Shown: positions 36,397 through 45,224, counted from the stretch's first letter. The stretch: 64,000 nucleotides of DNA from Flavobacterium cutihirudinis (GCF_003385895.1 NZ_QRDQ01000007.1:124001-188000), one strand, 5' to 3'. The notes: generated by a model not told the origin, from the sequence alone. Translations and numbers: made by a program.

Positions 36397-36508
36397 ATTA
36401 CAAATATAAGGAATATTATTTATTATTACGTTTTTTAGTAATATTTTAAATTATTACGCTTTTGGGTAATAATATTTGTAATTACGATTTTATGTAATAA
36501 TTCAAACA
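36397..36508. promoter_or_regulatory. Array of four 28-bp repeats with ATTAC-N8-GTAAT sites
   Basis: Exact 28-bp spacing of four palindromic sites starting at 36397, 36425, 36453 and 36481. Sites 2-4 are perfect ATTAC-N8-GTAAT (and share ATTACG); the site closest to satD reads ATTAC-N8-GGAAT. This closest site contains the putative -7 element TATATTTG (minus strand, 36408-36401). Even phasing, 10-bp spacers and position before satD suggest an operator array, most simply bound by the HTH domain of SatD itself. There are no spacers of CRISPR type. Confidence 0.8.
36401..36408 (-). promoter_or_regulatory. -7 element of satD promoter inside repeat 1
   Basis: Minus strand TATATTTG matches TAnnTTTG, 38 bp before the satD ATG. 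A second TATATTTG at 36367-36374 lies only 3 bp before the ATG and is less plausible. No TTG is found at -33 for the first, which would fit activator-dependent transcription. Confidence 0.5.
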
Positions 36509-36511
36509 GGG

Positions 36512-36608
36512 GTATTGTAGAGGCGCACGGCAGGGCGTCTTACGTGTTGTATATCCAGTATTGTGGATTTTCTTTGCGTAGACGCACTGTCGTGCGCCTC
36601 TACGATAC
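36512..36608. repeat. Imperfect inverted repeat with ~32-bp arms
   Basis: Arms 36512-36544 and 36577-36608 read GTAGAGGCGCACG in one orientation and the complement in the other, with a few mismatches and a ~32-nt loop. GC-richer than its surroundings. Looks like a dispersed palindromic element inserted between the satD array and the HMG-CoA lyase gene. Confidence 0.75.
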
Positions 36609-36689
36609 ATAATTTAAAAAATAGAAATATCACATAATTTTTATTTCTTTAAAAAAGAAGCTAACTTAGCCTTTACAAAAGAAAAAGTT

Positions 36690-37556
36690 TTGAATAAAGA
36701 AATCAAGATTATCGAATGTCCCCGGGATGCAATGCAAGGCATCAAGGATTTTATTCCAACTAAAAATAAGGTTACTTATATTCAGGCATTGCTTCGTGTA
36801 GGTTTTGATACTATTGATTTTGGAAGTTTTGTATCTCCAAAAGCGATTCCGCAAATGCAGGATACAGCCGAAGTTTTGGCTCAGTTAGATCTTTCGCAAA
36901 CTTCCAGTAAATTGCTATCTATTATTGCCAATACGCAAGGTGCAACTTTGGCTTCAGAATTTGAATCCATTCAATATTTAGGATTTCCTTTTTCGATATC
37001 AGAGAATTTTCAGATGCGTAATACACATAAAACGATTGCCGAATCGCTAGTGACATTAGAAGAAATTCTAAATATTGCCGATAAAAAAAATAAAGAAGTT
37101 GTAACCTATCTTTCGATGGGTTTTGGGAATCCTTACGGAGATCCTTGGAATGTTGAAATTGTAGGCGAGTGGACCGAAAAATTGGCCGGAATGGGCGTTA
37201 AAATTTTATCACTTTCTGATACCGTAGGAAGTTCAACGCCGGACGTAATTACCTATCTTTTTTCGAATTTGATTCCGAAATATCCTCAAATTGAGTTTGG
37301 AGCTCATCTTCATACAACTCCTGACAGTTGGTTCGAAAAAATTGATGCAGCTGCAAAAGCCGGCTGTACACGTTTTGATGGAGCCATTCAGGGTTTTGGA
37401 GGTTGTCCGATGGCGACAGATAAGCTGACAGGAAATATGCCTACTGAAAAATTGGTTTCTTATTTCACAGCAAATAAAAAAATTACAGGTCTTAATTCAT
37501 TAAGTTTCGAGAGTGCTTATAATGAAGCATCAAAATTGTTTGGTCAGTTTCATTAA
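36690..37556 (+). CDS. Hydroxymethylglutaryl-CoA lyase
   Basis: 288 residues. Cleaves HMG-CoA to acetyl-CoA and acetoacetate, the last step of leucine breakdown. TIM-barrel HMGL-like motifs: EIKIIECPRDAMQGIKDFIP (the family's VGPRDGLQ region, here CPRDAMQG), GFDTIDFGSFVSPKAIPQMQDT, LSDTVGSSTPD, FGAHLHTTPDSW (metal His-x-His) and GAIQGFGGCPMATDKLTGN (mobile loop with the catalytic Cys). It begins with TTG at 36690; the next in-frame ATG would remove the first active-site strand. It is not clustered with other leucine-degradation genes. Confidence 0.9.
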   Translation: MNKEIKIIECPRDAMQGIKDFIPTKNKVTYIQALLRVGFDTIDFGSFVSPKAIPQMQDTAEVLAQLDLSQTSSKLLSIIANTQGATLASEFESIQYLGFPFSISENFQMRNTHKTIAESLVTLEEILNIADKKNKEVVTYLSMGFGNPYGDPWNVEIVGEWTEKLAGMGVKILSLSDTVGSSTPDVITYLFSNLIPKYPQIEFGAHLHTTPDSWFEKIDAAAKAGCTRFDGAIQGFGGCPMATDKLTGNMPTEKLVSYFTANKKITGLNSLSFESAYNEASKLFGQFH

Positions 37557-37637
37557 AAAAAATCTTATATTTACTTAGTGAAACAATAAAAATAACAATC
37601 CCCAGTTATTACTATTTGTCTTAAAATTCTTTCAGAT

Positions 37638-38186
37638 ATGAAACGGAATTATATTAATAGTATTCTAAAGATTTTTGCAGTAGCAATTTTGTTTTTTTCC
37701 TGTTCAAGCGATTTAGACTTTGATCAGGCAAAGGATCTGAAGTTAGAGCCGGTTATTGTCGCAAATCTTGCTTATTTTAGTGTTCCAGCTAATTTATTGG
37801 CACAAAATACAGAAAATCAGCCTTTATTTGATGTTCGCGACTTTGATGTTTTTAAAGATAAATTTTTTAATGACCATTTAAAAAGATGCGATTTTGATGT
37901 TGAAGTTGAAAACACAATAGAGCGTAATTTTATTGTAACCCTTCGTCTTCTTGATGCTAATAATACTATTCTTGAAACCATTTCTTATCCCGTTCCTGCT
38001 TATAAAGGAAGTCAGAATATAGTAAAATATCCAACGGAAGTTTTTCAAAATCTACGACTTGAAAATTTAAAACGAACTGTAAAAATTGTTTTTGTCGTTT
38101 TAATTGACGGTGAGCCCTTAACCGAGCAAAGTTTAGGAAATCTTAAATTGCGATCAAGTGCAACTGTTTATCTAGATATTGAATGA
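37638..38186 (+). CDS. Hypothetical lipoprotein paired with DUF5723 gene
   Basis: 182 residues. A lipoprotein signal ends FFSC (Cys22), followed by SSDLDFDQ. The rest is predicted beta-rich, with FDVEVENTIERNFIVTLRLLDANNTILETISYPVPAYKG and TVKIVFVVLIDGEPL. No named family recognised. Its last codons overlap the DUF5723 gene by 4 bp (ATGA), implying translational coupling and a joint role at the outer membrane. Confidence 0.75.
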   Translation: MKRNYINSILKIFAVAILFFSCSSDLDFDQAKDLKLEPVIVANLAYFSVPANLLAQNTENQPLFDVRDFDVFKDKFFNDHLKRCDFDVEVENTIERNFIVTLRLLDANNTILETISYPVPAYKGSQNIVKYPTEVFQNLRLENLKRTVKIVFVVLIDGEPLTEQSLGNLKLRSSATVYLDIE

Positions 38187-39586
38187 GAAAAATAGGAATT
38201 ATTGCATTGCTGTTGGTAGCATTTTCTTGTTTTTCTCAAAACAAAGAAGTACTCTATAATTTTACCTCAATTCCGCAAGCTTCCATGGTAAATCCGGGAG
38301 CAGATGTTTCGTATAAATTTTATTTTGGATTTCCTGTATTGTCTGGAATTTCGGCCAATGTAGGATCGAGCAGTTTTTCTGCTTATGATTTGTTTGCCAA
38401 CAATGGAGTCGATTTTAATGATAAAGTCAGAAATGTAATTAACAAATCTTCCAAAAATGATAAGGTTGTTACCAATCAGCAATTAGAAATATTTTCAGGA
38501 GGATTTCGGGTAGGAGGAAAAGAAAGCCGTTCGTATGTTTCATTTGGAGCGTATCAGGAATTTGATTTTTTTATGTACGTCCCTAAAGATTTGGCTTTAC
38601 TGGCGCTGGATGGGAATAAAAATTACATCGGAAAAGCATTTGATCTCAGCGATTTGAGTTTGAGAGCAGAAGTACTTTCTGTTTTTCACGTTGGTTTTCA
38701 CAGTAAGCTCAATGATAAAGTAGTTGTTGGTGGGCGCGCAAAAATCTACTCAAGCGGTGCCAATGCAGTTTCGACTCACAATTCGGGTTATATATACACA
38801 GGACAAGCAGCTGGAACATCCAATATTTATGAGCAAATTATTTATTCAAATTTAGAACTTAAAACTTCCGGTTTGGCCCCTTTTACAAAAGATGAATACG
38901 AAGGAAATATTGCCGAAGATATTACGCACAATACTTTTTTTAACGGAAGTTTAGGCTTTGGTGTAGATGCGGGAGTAACCTATTATATAAAGGAAAATGT
39001 TCAGTTTACTGCTAGTATCATCGATCTGGGATTTGTCAAACAATCTAAAAACATTGAAACACTAACGTACAAAGGAACTTATGAGTACAAGGGTACCAAT
39101 CCTGATTTCTTGGGTTCAAACGATCCGGAAAATGTTTTTGATGAATTTGATGAGGCAATTCCGCGAGATACATTATATAATAAATATACAACTTGGCGCC
39201 CCACAAAAATATACTCGTCCATTCAATATTCATTTGGAAAATCACGCGCAGACGAAGAATGTAATTGCAGAATGCCACAAAGCAAAGAAAGATTTAAGAA
39301 CGATGTCGGGCTTCAGTTTTTTGCAATGTCGGCACCCAGAGAACCTATAGCAGCACTAACATTATTTTATAAAAGAAATATTTTAGAAAAGTTAGATTTT
39401 AAAGCCAGTTACACATTCGATACATTTTCAAATAAAAATATTGGTTTAGGGCTTTCCGGAACTATTGGAATGGTAAACATTTATGCATTAGTAAATAATG
39501 TTTTAGAATATAAAGACATATCAAAAGCAAATAGCGCGGCATTCCAGCTCGGCATAAATTTTGTTTTTCAGGATAAAGAAGAATAA
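38183..39586 (+). CDS. DUF5723-type outer-membrane barrel protein
   Basis: 467 residues with a signal peptide (MRKIGIIALLLVAFSCFSQ). DUF5723 family features: LYNFTSIPQASMVNPGADVSYKFYFGFPVLSGISANVGSS, VGGRAKIYSSGANAV, ENVQFTASIIDLGFV and the final FQLGINFVFQ barrel strands. These proteins are predicted outer-membrane beta barrels of Bacteroidota with unknown function; some relatives are annotated as PorV/FadL-like. Coupled to the preceding lipoprotein gene. Confidence 0.82.
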   Translation: MRKIGIIALLLVAFSCFSQNKEVLYNFTSIPQASMVNPGADVSYKFYFGFPVLSGISANVGSSSFSAYDLFANNGVDFNDKVRNVINKSSKNDKVVTNQQLEIFSGGFRVGGKESRSYVSFGAYQEFDFFMYVPKDLALLALDGNKNYIGKAFDLSDLSLRAEVLSVFHVGFHSKLNDKVVVGGRAKIYSSGANAVSTHNSGYIYTGQAAGTSNIYEQIIYSNLELKTSGLAPFTKDEYEGNIAEDITHNTFFNGSLGFGVDAGVTYYIKENVQFTASIIDLGFVKQSKNIETLTYKGTYEYKGTNPDFLGSNDPENVFDEFDEAIPRDTLYNKYTTWRPTKIYSSIQYSFGKSRADEECNCRMPQSKERFKNDVGLQFFAMSAPREPIAALTLFYKRNILEKLDFKASYTFDTFSNKNIGLGLSGTIGMVNIYALVNNVLEYKDISKANSAAFQLGINFVFQDKEE

Positions 39587-39742
39587 ATCCCGAAATGAGG
39601 AAAGCTAAATCTCAAAAATGAGACCTAATTTTCTTTTTTATTGGAATTTGGAATTTTCTTTTTCGAGATTTTAAATCGTCAGATTTTTCCTGTAAGGTTA
39701 AATTTATGAATAACTTAGCATTCAAGTTTCCAATTTATTCAC

Positions 39743-39750
39743 TATATTTG
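39743..39750 (+). promoter_or_regulatory. -7 element of guaB promoter
   Basis: TATATTTG matches TAnnTTTG, 26 bp before the guaB ATG. The short leader contains a GCAATT/AATTGC hairpin (39754-39773). Confidence 0.6.
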
Positions 39751-39776
39751 CACGCAATTCAACTAGAAATTGCACC

Positions 39777-41249
39777 ATGATAGCACACAACTCCAAGATT
39801 ATCGGCGAAGGTTTGACTTACGACGATGTATTATTAGTACCTAACTACTCGAATGTGCTTCCTCGCGAAGTGAGTATCAAATCAAAATTCTCAAGAAACA
39901 TCACATTAAACGTACCAATTGTATCTGCAGCTATGGATACAGTTACTGAAAGCGCAATGGCAATTGCTATGGCGCAAGAAGGCGGTATTGGTGTTTTGCA
40001 TAAAAATATGACAATCGAGCAGCAAGCTGGAAAAGTTAGAAAAGTAAAACGAGCCGAAGCAGGAATGATTATCGATCCGGTAACATTACCAATGACTTCG
40101 ACAATTGCAGATGCAAAAAATGCAATGAAAGAATTTGGAATCGGTGGTATTCCAATTGTTGATGAAAATAAGACCCTTAAAGGAATTGTTACCAATCGTG
40201 ATTTACGTTTCGAAAAAAATGGAGCAAGACCAATCGTTGAGGTAATGACAAGTAAAAACTTAGTTACAGTTGCGGAAGGAACTTCATTAGAGCAAGCAGA
40301 GGTAGTTTTACAAGGGCATAAAATCGAAAAATTACCGGTTGTAAATGATAAGAATGAGTTGGTAGGTTTAATTACTTTCAGAGATATTACAAAACTTACT
40401 CAAAAACCAATCGCAAATAAAGATTCATTTGGACGTTTAAGAGTTGCTGCAGCTATTGGAGTTACTGGAGATGCAGTTCAAAGAGCTGAAGCTTTGGTTG
40501 CTGCCGGAGTAGATGCAATTATTATCGATACTGCTCACGGACATACAGAAGGTGTTGTAAATACCTTAAAAGAAGTAAAATCAAAATTCCCTCAAATAGA
40601 TGTAATTGTTGGAAACATTGCCACTCCGGAAGCTGCTAAATATTTAGTAGAGAATGGTGCTGATGGTGTAAAAGTTGGAATCGGACCTGGTTCTATCTGT
40701 ACTACGCGTATCGTTGCAGGTGTTGGTTTTCCTCAATTCTCAGCAGTTTTAGAAGTTGCTGCAGCTATAAAAGGAACTGGTGTTCCAGTTATTGCTGATG
40801 GTGGAATTCGTTATACAGGAGATATTCCTAAAGCTATCGCTGCAGGTGCTGACTGTGTAATGTTAGGTTCATTATTAGCAGGAACAAAAGAATCGCCAGG
40901 AGAAACTATTATTTTTGAAGGAAGAAAATTCAAATCTTACCGCGGAATGGGTTCTGTTGAAGCGATGCAAACTGGTTCTAAAGATCGTTATTTCCAAGAT
41001 GTTGAGGACGATGTTAAGAAATTAGTTCCAGAAGGAATCGTTGGACGTGTTCCTTACAAAGGTGAATTGAATGAAAGTATGCTTCAGTTTATTGGAGGTC
41101 TTCGCGCCGGAATGGGATACTGTGGTTCAAAAGATATTCCGACTTTACAAGAAACTGGACGTTTTGTTAGAATCACGTCAAGCGGAATTACTGAAAGTCA
41201 TCCACATAACGTAACTATTACAAAAGAAGCTCCAAATTATTCTAGATAA
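39777..41249 (+). CDS. guaB: IMP dehydrogenase
   Basis: 490 residues, the NAD-dependent first committed step of GMP synthesis (IMP to XMP). The TIM barrel is interrupted by a CBS-domain pair (about 95-205: [57 protein letters not shown]). The catalytic loop [15 protein letters not shown] holds the nucleophilic Cys, and [26 protein letters not shown] and [13 protein letters not shown] follow. The start [22 protein letters not shown] is the family N-terminus. Monocistronic with a strong terminator. Confidence 0.97.
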   Translation: MIAHNSKIIGEGLTYDDVLLVPNYSNVLPREVSIKSKFSRNITLNVPIVSAAMDTVTESAMAIAMAQEGGIGVLHKNMTIEQQAGKVRKVKRAEAGMIIDPVTLPMTSTIADAKNAMKEFGIGGIPIVDENKTLKGIVTNRDLRFEKNGARPIVEVMTSKNLVTVAEGTSLEQAEVVLQGHKIEKLPVVNDKNELVGLITFRDITKLTQKPIANKDSFGRLRVAAAIGVTGDAVQRAEALVAAGVDAIIIDTAHGHTEGVVNTLKEVKSKFPQIDVIVGNIATPEAAKYLVENGADGVKVGIGPGSICTTRIVAGVGFPQFSAVLEVAAAIKGTGVPVIADGGIRYTGDIPKAIAAGADCVMLGSLLAGTKESPGETIIFEGRKFKSYRGMGSVEAMQTGSKDRYFQDVEDDVKKLVPEGIVGRVPYKGELNESMLQFIGGLRAGMGYCGSKDIPTLQETGRFVRITSSGITESHPHNVTITKEAPNYSR

Positions 41250-41271
41250 TTTTTAGTTTCCATTATAAAAC

Positions 41272-41307
41272 AAAAGGCGTAAGAAATAAATCTTACGCCT
41301 TTTTTTA
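41272..41307 (+). terminator. Rho-independent terminator after guaB
   Basis: AAAAGGCGTAAGA pairs perfectly with TCTTACGCCTTTT around a 6-nt loop, followed by T residues. Confidence 0.92.
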
Positions 41308-42135
41308 TTTTTTTGAAATTTTGCAAGTTTGTTTAAAATTACTTTTTGATTTCAACTGTAGAGAAAAATCGGTGTGTTTTAGACCGAGGCTAAATTCCAT
41401 ATCTAAATTGTTTTCTGTAATAAAATGATTCGCGATGTCATAAACCAGATTTCCTTTTCCATTTCCAGTTCCGCTTGTTTCAAATTTGGTATCAGAAATT
41501 TTCATTGTATACGTTTGTACAATATCAAAAAATGCATTTTTTGAATCTATGCTTTTTAAAAGATAAGTTGTTGTAATTACCATTTCAAAGTTGATTCCTG
41601 CAATTGGTATTACTAATGGATTATCTTGGTTAAAAGATTCGCCTATTTTTAGTTTTTTCTGTGGCAATATTAATTGCGAAAATGTGCTTTGTACAGTTTC
41701 AAAAATAGTGTTTTTAAAACTTTCTTCCATGTCTTTTGCAACAATAGAATCCATTTTTGGCATTGCGTATAGAGAGGATTTTCCGTAAAGAAGAGTACCA
41801 CTTGGAATTATAGTTTTTCCATTTGCATCATAGGACTTAAGGTATTCTATAGTTATTGGGAAATTTCCATCTTTATTACTTTTGCCAGTTTTAGAAACCG
41901 TCTCGACAGTGAAGGTTGTCTTTATTTTTGTTGGATTTTCTGTTCCGTTTTCCTTTAAAGCTTCTAAGAATTTTTCTGATCCTGAATATGCAATTTCATA
42001 ATCAGAAGAATTAATTGTTGATTGATTGTAAATGGTTTCGGGTAAATACCCCGCTTTAAAATCTAAAATTTGATTTGATTGCCCATAGCTAAAAGCAAAT
42101 GTGCAAATAAATAGAAGTAAAAATGTTTTTCTCAT
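41305..42135 (-). CDS. Exported protein of unknown function
   Basis: 276 residues with a signal peptide (MRKTFLLLFICTFAFSYGQ). The mature part is beta-rich without Cys pairs until the very C-terminus: DFKAGYLPETIYNQ, TTFTVETVSKTGKSNKDGNFPITIEYLKSYDANGKTIIPSGTLLYGK, LKIGESFNQDNPLVIPIAGINFEMVITTTYLLKSI. It reads like a periplasmic or outer-membrane-associated lipid-interacting protein, but no family is recognised. It converges with guaB and shares its terminator region. Confidence 0.7.
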   Translation of the reverse strand: MRKTFLLLFICTFAFSYGQSNQILDFKAGYLPETIYNQSTINSSDYEIAYSGSEKFLEALKENGTENPTKIKTTFTVETVSKTGKSNKDGNFPITIEYLKSYDANGKTIIPSGTLLYGKSSLYAMPKMDSIVAKDMEESFKNTIFETVQSTFSQLILPQKKLKIGESFNQDNPLVIPIAGINFEMVITTTYLLKSIDSKNAFFDIVQTYTMKISDTKFETSGTGNGKGNLVYDIANHFITENNLDMEFSLGLKHTDFSLQLKSKSNFKQTCKISKK

Positions 42136-42197
42136 TGTTGTTTTTTGTGCAGTTTTTTCTGCTTAGTCAAAACGAAAGTAAGAAATTTAAACTAACG

Positions 42198-43340
42198 TTA
42201 CTCAACTCTACTATTTAAAATATCTTCAGCTGTAATATCAGAATGCAATAAATCTTCCATTCTTTTCGTCATTCTTTGTGCTTCTAAAGCATATCCAAAC
42301 ATCTTTTTCTCATAATCCTGAATGGCGTCGTCGATTGTTTCAAATTTTCCGTTGGTTAAATTTTCAGTCAAATGAAAAGCATCAAATAATCCCATATTTA
42401 CGCCTTCGCCTGCAAATGGAGGCATTAAATGTGCTGCATCGCCAACAAGCGTAATATTAGAATGTTCTTTCCAATCTTCCTCCAAAGAAAATAATCTTAG
42501 AGGCAAACCAGAGAATTCGGTTGAAACGGCAAAGAATTTTTTATAATCATCGCTCCAGTTTTTAAAAGTTTCGTTTAGAAAAGAAATTACAACTTTGTCA
42601 TCTTCAAAATTGATTCCGTTATTCAAAATCCAATTTTCATCGGCTTTAAAAGAAACTCCAAAATGCACAGAACCATCGCTCATAGTATGCGTATAAAACA
42701 TTTTTTGCTCGCCCATTGCCATTACATTTCCGTTACCGTATTTAGGTTTAAATTCAGGATAATCTTGATCTGGGTTTACAATTTCTCCCTGAATAATATA
42801 AGTTCCTGAAAGTTGAGGTTCTTGATCACTTACAAATTTTCTAGCATTTGATCTTCCGCCATTTGCTACAATTACAAAATCGGCTTTTGTTGTTGTACCG
42901 TTTTTAAATTTTAAAATATACTCATTTTCTATTTTTTCAATGGCTATTAATTGGCTATCCCAAACAACAGTATTTTCCTGTAGATTTTCCAGCATAATTT
43001 TTCGCAAATCATTACGGTCAATTTCTGGTCTCGAATAAGCATTTGTTTCGTCTGGCATTTCATCGGCATTGATATTTCCGTGCATGTCGGCCATTTTCTC
43101 CCCGGTCGGACGTGCGTATTTATAAAATTCTTCCATCAGTCCGGCTTTCTGAATCGCATATTGACCCGAACCTGCATGTATATCTAAAGTTCCTCCAGAA
43201 GTTCTGGCTTGGGCATTGATGTCTCTTTCATATACCGTAACATCGGCACCATTAATTTGTAAAATTCGAGCTGTTGTAAGTCCGACAGGACCACCGCCAA
43301 TTATGGCTATTTTTTTATTTTCTATAAGTGAAGTTTTCAT
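42198..43340 (-). CDS. TetX-like FAD-dependent monooxygenase
   Basis: 380 residues, class A flavin monooxygenase. The FAD-binding motif IAIIGGGPVGLTTARIL (GxGxxG at 15-20), YERD, GGTLDIHAGSGQYAI, RNDLRKIML, VIVANGGRSNARKFV and GDAAHLMPPFAGEGVNMGL (second FAD motif) run in the same order and wording as in the tetracycline-inactivating enzyme TetX. Of the TetX substrate contacts I remember, Gln192 (here in IIQGEI) and His234 (here VHFGVSFK) are kept, but Arg213 aligns with Val. Substrate therefore may differ from tetracycline. A TetR-family gene lies 59 bp upstream on the same strand and probably controls it. Confidence 0.87.
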   Translation of the reverse strand: MKTSLIENKKIAIIGGGPVGLTTARILQINGADVTVYERDINAQARTSGGTLDIHAGSGQYAIQKAGLMEEFYKYARPTGEKMADMHGNINADEMPDETNAYSRPEIDRNDLRKIMLENLQENTVVWDSQLIAIEKIENEYILKFKNGTTTKADFVIVANGGRSNARKFVSDQEPQLSGTYIIQGEIVNPDQDYPEFKPKYGNGNVMAMGEQKMFYTHTMSDGSVHFGVSFKADENWILNNGINFEDDKVVISFLNETFKNWSDDYKKFFAVSTEFSGLPLRLFSLEEDWKEHSNITLVGDAAHLMPPFAGEGVNMGLFDAFHLTENLTNGKFETIDDAIQDYEKKMFGYALEAQRMTKRMEDLLHSDITAEDILNSRVE

Positions 43341-43399
43341 TCTGTTGTATTTTGATATTGTATTTGATATTGAATTTTGTAATTGAAATTGATTTTTTG

Positions 43400-43990
43400 C
43401 TAAGGAATCAGTGCCTTCAAAACCATATCGAAAGCTTCGTCTCTAATCTCGTCAGTAAAAACAAAAGGTTTTCCAGACATTGATTTTCCTTCTCGATGAA
43501 GTTCTAAAAGGGAATAAAGAGATCCGTAAGCAATGCTCCAGAAAATCTCAAATGTCATGGGAAGTAGCTCTTTCTTTTCAATTGATTTTGTAATGAATTT
43601 TTCCATTTCATTTCTAAAATCAGGCGTTATTTTAGATAGAATAGCATCAGCATAAGTAGAATGTTTTAAAAGTTCGAAACAAGTAGTTTCAAGCAAATTG
43701 TTAATTACAAATCTCGAACGGTTTTCCCATTGCTTTCGTAATCCATCAACAAAAGACATTTCTGAAGAAAATCCGTCCAACATTTCATTAAAGAAATTTT
43801 GACCTATTTCAGTTCCGATTTTCTTAATCAAGTCTTCTTTATCCGAATAATAAATATAAAGTGTTGCTACAGAAACGCTACATTCTCTCGCCAATCGATT
43901 CATTCCAAATCCTTCAACACCTTGCGAAACCAGCATTTCTATTGCTTTTCGCTTAACGATTTCTTCTTTATTAATATCTCTTGTTCTCAT
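43400..43990 (-). CDS. TetR/AcrR-family transcriptional regulator
   Basis: 196 residues from the ATG at 43990 (MRTRDINKEEIVKRKAIEML). The longer frame from 44071 would run through the promoter and operator. The N-terminal HTH is typical: MLVSQGVEGFGMNRLARECSVSVATLYIYYSDKEDLIKKI. The C-terminal ligand domain is divergent, as usual for the family. It likely represses itself and the downstream TetX-like monooxygenase in response to a small molecule. An inverted repeat overlapping its promoter is the probable operator. Confidence 0.88.
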   Translation of the reverse strand: MRTRDINKEEIVKRKAIEMLVSQGVEGFGMNRLARECSVSVATLYIYYSDKEDLIKKIGTEIGQNFFNEMLDGFSSEMSFVDGLRKQWENRSRFVINNLLETTCFELLKHSTYADAILSKITPDFRNEMEKFITKSIEKKELLPMTFEIFWSIAYGSLYSLLELHREGKSMSGKPFVFTDEIRDEAFDMVLKALIP

Positions 43991-44009
43991 AATTTTCTGA
44001 ATTATGGTA

Positions 44010-44017
44010 CAAAGATA
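44010..44017 (-). promoter_or_regulatory. -7 element of tetR-family/monooxygenase operon
   Basis: Minus strand TATCTTTG matches TAnnTTTG, 19 bp before the regulator's ATG. Confidence 0.6.
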
Positions 44018-44022
44018 TAAAT

Positions 44023-44044
44023 AATAAGTGAATGTTCGCTTATT
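44023..44044. promoter_or_regulatory. Probable TetR-type operator
   Basis: AATAAGTGAA-TG-TTCGCTTATT: 10-bp half-sites with one mismatch, centred 5-26 bp upstream of the -7 element, so a bound repressor would block RNA polymerase. Size and symmetry are typical of TetR-family sites. Confidence 0.7.
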
Positions 44045-44122
44045 TATGTTTTTAAAGATGCAAAGTTTCAAAGTAACAAAGTTTCAAAGTTTTTTGTGTG
44101 TGGTTTAATTTGTTCCTAAACA

Positions 44123-44164
44123 AAAATCCGCTGAAACATTGCTTTAAATGTTTCAGCGGATTTT
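44123..44164 (-). terminator. Strong terminator after L,D-transpeptidase gene
   Basis: Perfect 18-bp stem (AAAATCCGCTGAAACATT and complement) with a 6-nt loop, 19 bp after the L,D-transpeptidase stop. A/T tracts on both sides may make it bidirectional. It insulates the TetR-family operon. Confidence 0.93.
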
Positions 44165-44182
44165 ATATAATAAAACTAATTT

Positions 44183-45067
44183 TTACATAGTTGCACTTGG
44201 TTCGGCTTCTCTTAATTTTTGATTGTCTAAAATCTTTTGTAAAAAAGGCTGTACTTGACTTTCTATTTCGTTTTCTGAAATATTTAAAGCTTTTGGATCA
44301 GATTTTAATTGCAACCAAGGTTTTGGCCCGTCGAAATTATAACTTCCAAAAACAATTACAGGCGTTCCTTTTACTTTTACATTTTCTTTGTCTTTCAGAA
44401 TCCATTCGTCAGCAAATTTATAAAGATATTTAGCGTCTTTTTCCTGAAGTCTTAAGCAAGAATGCGAAGCTGGATATCCAGGTAATTCATATTGGTGAAA
44501 ACCAACTCCAAGTTTATTTTCGATATTGAAATTCCATTTTAAATCCCATTCGTCGTTAAAAGTACTTGTGGTTTGTTCTGCTTTCCAATTGGTAAAAAAC
44601 AAACCGGTTGGTGTAGGATCTTTTTTTCGACCCATATTAGTTGGACCTGTACGAACTAATTCTCCATTTTCATAAGCTCCAAAAGTCTGAGTAGGATAGG
44701 AGAATATAATAACTTTTGAAACATCTTCTAGGGCTGAAACATGAATTGGAAATGGCATATAATAAACCAAATCACCACTAAAATCTGCTGGAATAACAAC
44801 CGAATCCAATTTCTTAAAATTCGTTTTGTCTGTTCTGTTTACTGCATAAACAATATCCATTTTAGAGCTGTCGGCTTCATTCACTTTCAGCCATTCTTTT
44901 GTGTTCTGAATTTGATATGAAACAGCAGAAGCAGGTTTTTTATATTCAATTACTTTTCTTTCTTTTTTATTTTCGGATAAATGTACAGTTTCACTTTTTT
45001 TACAAGAACCTAGTAAAACTAACATCAATAAAAGCAGGGCGTTTGCGGAATAATATAACTTTTTCAT
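44183..45067 (-). CDS. L,D-transpeptidase (YkuD) lipoprotein
   Basis: 294 residues. Lipoprotein signal LLMLVLLGSC (Cys22). The YkuD catalytic domain runs from about 115 to 250: VIIFSYPTQTFGAYENGELVRTGPTNMGRKKDPTPTGLFFTNWK and the active-site motif GFHQYELPGYPASHSCLRL, with the nucleophilic Cys in SHSCLRL (family HGC/HSC). It forms 3-3 peptidoglycan crosslinks or attaches proteins to peptidoglycan in the periplasm. Membrane attachment by a lipid anchor is common in Bacteroidota. An inverted repeat GTAATTTT/AAAATTAC lies just upstream of the start (45073-45097). Confidence 0.9.
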   Translation of the reverse strand: MKKLYYSANALLLLMLVLLGSCKKSETVHLSENKKERKVIEYKKPASAVSYQIQNTKEWLKVNEADSSKMDIVYAVNRTDKTNFKKLDSVVIPADFSGDLVYYMPFPIHVSALEDVSKVIIFSYPTQTFGAYENGELVRTGPTNMGRKKDPTPTGLFFTNWKAEQTTSTFNDEWDLKWNFNIENKLGVGFHQYELPGYPASHSCLRLQEKDAKYLYKFADEWILKDKENVKVKGTPVIVFGSYNFDGPKPWLQLKSDPKALNISENEIESQVQPFLQKILDNQKLREAEPSATM

Positions 45068-45224
45068 AGGTAGTAATTTTTATTATAGTAAAATTACATC
45101 CTGATATGGAAAAAGTACTTATAAAATTTTTAGAATTGTTTTCGGGATTTACATTTTGATTTCCGTTATTTAGACTTAACAGGTTTTAAAAAACTGTTAG
45201 ATCTCTCTACTTAACTTTTGAAAT

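Noticed and set aside
36397..36508. Regular 28-bp repeats as a CRISPR array
   Set aside because: Repeats are contiguous palindromic sites with AT-rich 10-bp gaps and no unique spacers of 25-40 bp, and no cas genes are present.
36509..36689. tRNA or small RNA in the satD/HMG-CoA lyase gap
   Set aside because: No cloverleaf or CCA end; the only structure is the long inverted repeat.
42198..43340. Acquired tetracycline-resistance gene
   Set aside because: No mobile element flanks it, base composition matches the surroundings and a key substrate residue appears changed; it looks chromosomal.
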